Source: Prevotellaceae bacterium | Lineage (GTDB): Bacteria > Bacteroidota > Bacteroidia > Bacteroidales > Bacteroidaceae | Direction: 5' to 3' | Assembly (NCBI GenBank): GCA_021204715.1 | Contig: JAJPYW010000186.1 | Location: forward strand, 1 to 5,505 | Length of the DNA: 5,505 bases | Shown here: positions 4,632 to 5,505 of the stretch, in pieces | Layout of the letters: each line of letters begins with the position of its first letter | Position numbering within the stretch: the first letter of the stretch is position 1 | Translations under genes and position numbers: made by a program | Notes under the pieces: generated by a model | The model's database searches: none | Seen by the model: only the letters and a program-made list of their open reading frames with translations | What the model was told of the DNA's origin: nothing

Positions 4632-5505
4632 TTAGATTTTGATTTTGCGCACCTTGTCTATGTGGGCTTCCGGCTTGAACTCGAGGCGCGCCACGTCGTC
4701 GAGCATCGAGTAGCCGTAACCGTAGTAGTAGTTTACCTTGCCGTCGTTCTTCAGCGGGCGTGAGCCGTAGGCCGAGAGGTCGACGCAGTAGATGTACGGG
4801 CTGCAGACGCGGGCGACGTACTCCTTGTAGGAGTTGCGCGCGTTGCCTGTGTTGGCCTCGTTGTCTGAAAGGATGAAGATTCTGTCGTACTTGGACTTCT
4901 CTTCCGTGATGAGGTCGAAGGCCATGGCCATGTAGGTGCATCCGAGGTCGTTCTTCCGTATGGCTGCGGCGATGGTGCCAAGGCTGTCGTTCGGATTGTA
5001 TTCCATGCGGAAGGCGTTCGAGCCGAAGAGGATAATATCCGCGTTGGCGCCTTTGGCGAGCATTGCCGCGATGACGGCGGCCTTGTCGAGGCAGGATGCG
5101 CTGAGCCGTCCGGTGGGAGAGTAGGCTTTGGATGTCATGCTGCCGGAGCAGTCGACGAACACGAGGGTTCTGCCCGTGAGCAGTGTCTTGAGGTTCGGCA
5201 GGGCCGTGACCATCCCTTTTTCGAGCGCGTCGAGGACCTGCCGTCCGGTGGTTTTGGTTCCTTTTCCGCACTCCTGCACGGCGGTCATGGCGAGCTCTAA
5301 CTGGTAGGGCATTACCTTGCCGTCGCGTATCTTCCCGCCGTCCTGCACGAGGGCGCAGACAAGATCGATGACACTTTGACTGTCTCCTTCGAGGATATTT
5401 CTGAGGTTGCGGACGGCGGCGAGGATGCCGAGCTTGCCCTCTTTCAGCAGGTCCTCCCAGTTGTCGTTCTTGGCCTGCGCCAGCACTTCCTTGGCCTTCT
5501 CCTGC
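4632..5505 (-). CDS. Ro60/Rsr-type TROVE and vWA domain RNA-binding protein, C-terminal part
   Basis: The visible 290 residues are the C-terminal part of a Ro60 orthologue; the N-terminus lies beyond 5505. Family members are usually about 500-540 residues, so roughly 220-250 are missing. A GTG at 5486 is internal because the frame stays open to the edge. Visible residues about 1-110 are the last helices of the TROVE HEAT-like ring (KLGILAAVRNLRNIL, 24-38), which binds misfolded and Y RNAs in known Ro proteins. Residues about 112-290 are a von Willebrand A domain with an intact MIDAS: D118-C-S120-G-S122, T190 and D214 in LSDNEANTG. The last third is Tyr/Gly-rich (NYYYGYGYSMLDD, 258-270), at the place where Ro proteins have their GFD-like C-terminal segment. 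Known bacterial Ro proteins work with Y RNAs and exonucleases such as PNPase in RNA quality control in the cytoplasm. It converges on the GH28 operon; no Y RNA or RtcB gene is recognised in the window. Confidence 0.93.
   Translation of the reverse strand, partial: QEKAKEVLAQAKNDNWEDLLKEGKLGILAAVRNLRNILEGDSQSVIDLVCALVQDGGKIRDGKVMPYQLELAMTAVQECGKGTKTTGRQVLDALEKGMVTALPNLKTLLTGRTLVFVDCSGSMTSKAYSPTGRLSASCLDKAAVIAAMLAKGANADIILFGSNAFRMEYNPNDSLGTIAAAIRKNDLGCTYMAMAFDLITEEKSKYDRIFILSDNEANTGNARNSYKEYVARVCSPYIYCVDLSAYGSRPLKNDGKVNYYYGYGYSMLDDVARLEFKPEAHIDKVRKIKI

Noticed and set aside
4555..5271. 238-codon minus-strand open frame overlapping the Ro60-like gene
   Set aside because: It is Arg/Gln/His-rich low-complexity translation in the wrong frame. 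The overlapping frame has a complete vWA domain.
4632..5486. Treating GTG 5486 as the real start of the Ro60-like protein
   Set aside because: The frame stays open to the window edge, and the sequence there is already in the middle of the TROVE domain, so the gene is truncated by the window.

Overview
The window looks like a chromosomal segment of a gut-type Bacteroidota bacterium. Three things point there: a TAnnTTTG-type -7 promoter element (TATCTTTG, 524-531) ahead of the first large gene, two consecutive lipoprotein carbohydrate-active enzymes of the kind found in polysaccharide utilization loci, and GC-rich genes separated by clearly AT-richer spacers. Genus cannot be decided from the sequence.

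Layout. Positions 1-234 hold the 5' end of a minus-strand gene that runs off the left edge; it contains five 15-bp tandem repeats and two competing open reading frames, so it may be frameshifted. Positions 235-646 are a divergent intergenic region with the promoter, a leader hairpin and a 13-nt direct repeat that brackets the ribosome binding site. Positions 647-2827 (+) encode a roughly 720-residue lipoprotein resembling (alpha/alpha)6-barrel 'six-hairpin' glycosidases (GH65/GH95-like). After 32 bp and a strong Shine-Dalgarno, 2860-4248 (+) encode a GH28 polygalacturonase-like lipoprotein. The two almost certainly form an operon that attacks pectin-type glycans in the cell envelope, perhaps trimming a non-uronate or side-chain linkage. 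No SusC/SusD pair or regulator lies in the window.

Positions 4249-4631 are a convergent intergenic region with no convincing gene. It holds a two-copy near-repeat, several hairpins and a good minus-strand intrinsic terminator at 4487-4521. Positions 4632-5505 (-) encode the C-terminal 290 residues of a Ro60/Rsr-type TROVE-vWA protein: the end of the RNA-binding TROVE domain, then a complete von Willebrand A domain with an intact MIDAS. Its N-terminus lies beyond the right edge.

The glycan operon and the Ro60 gene are transcribed towards each other and have no evident functional link. The points most worth a second look are the bacterial Ro60 orthologue with its structured 3' flank (possible non-coding RNA), the unusual six-hairpin/GH28 pair with a substituted GH28 'RIK' arginine, and the frame-ambiguous repeat gene at the left edge.
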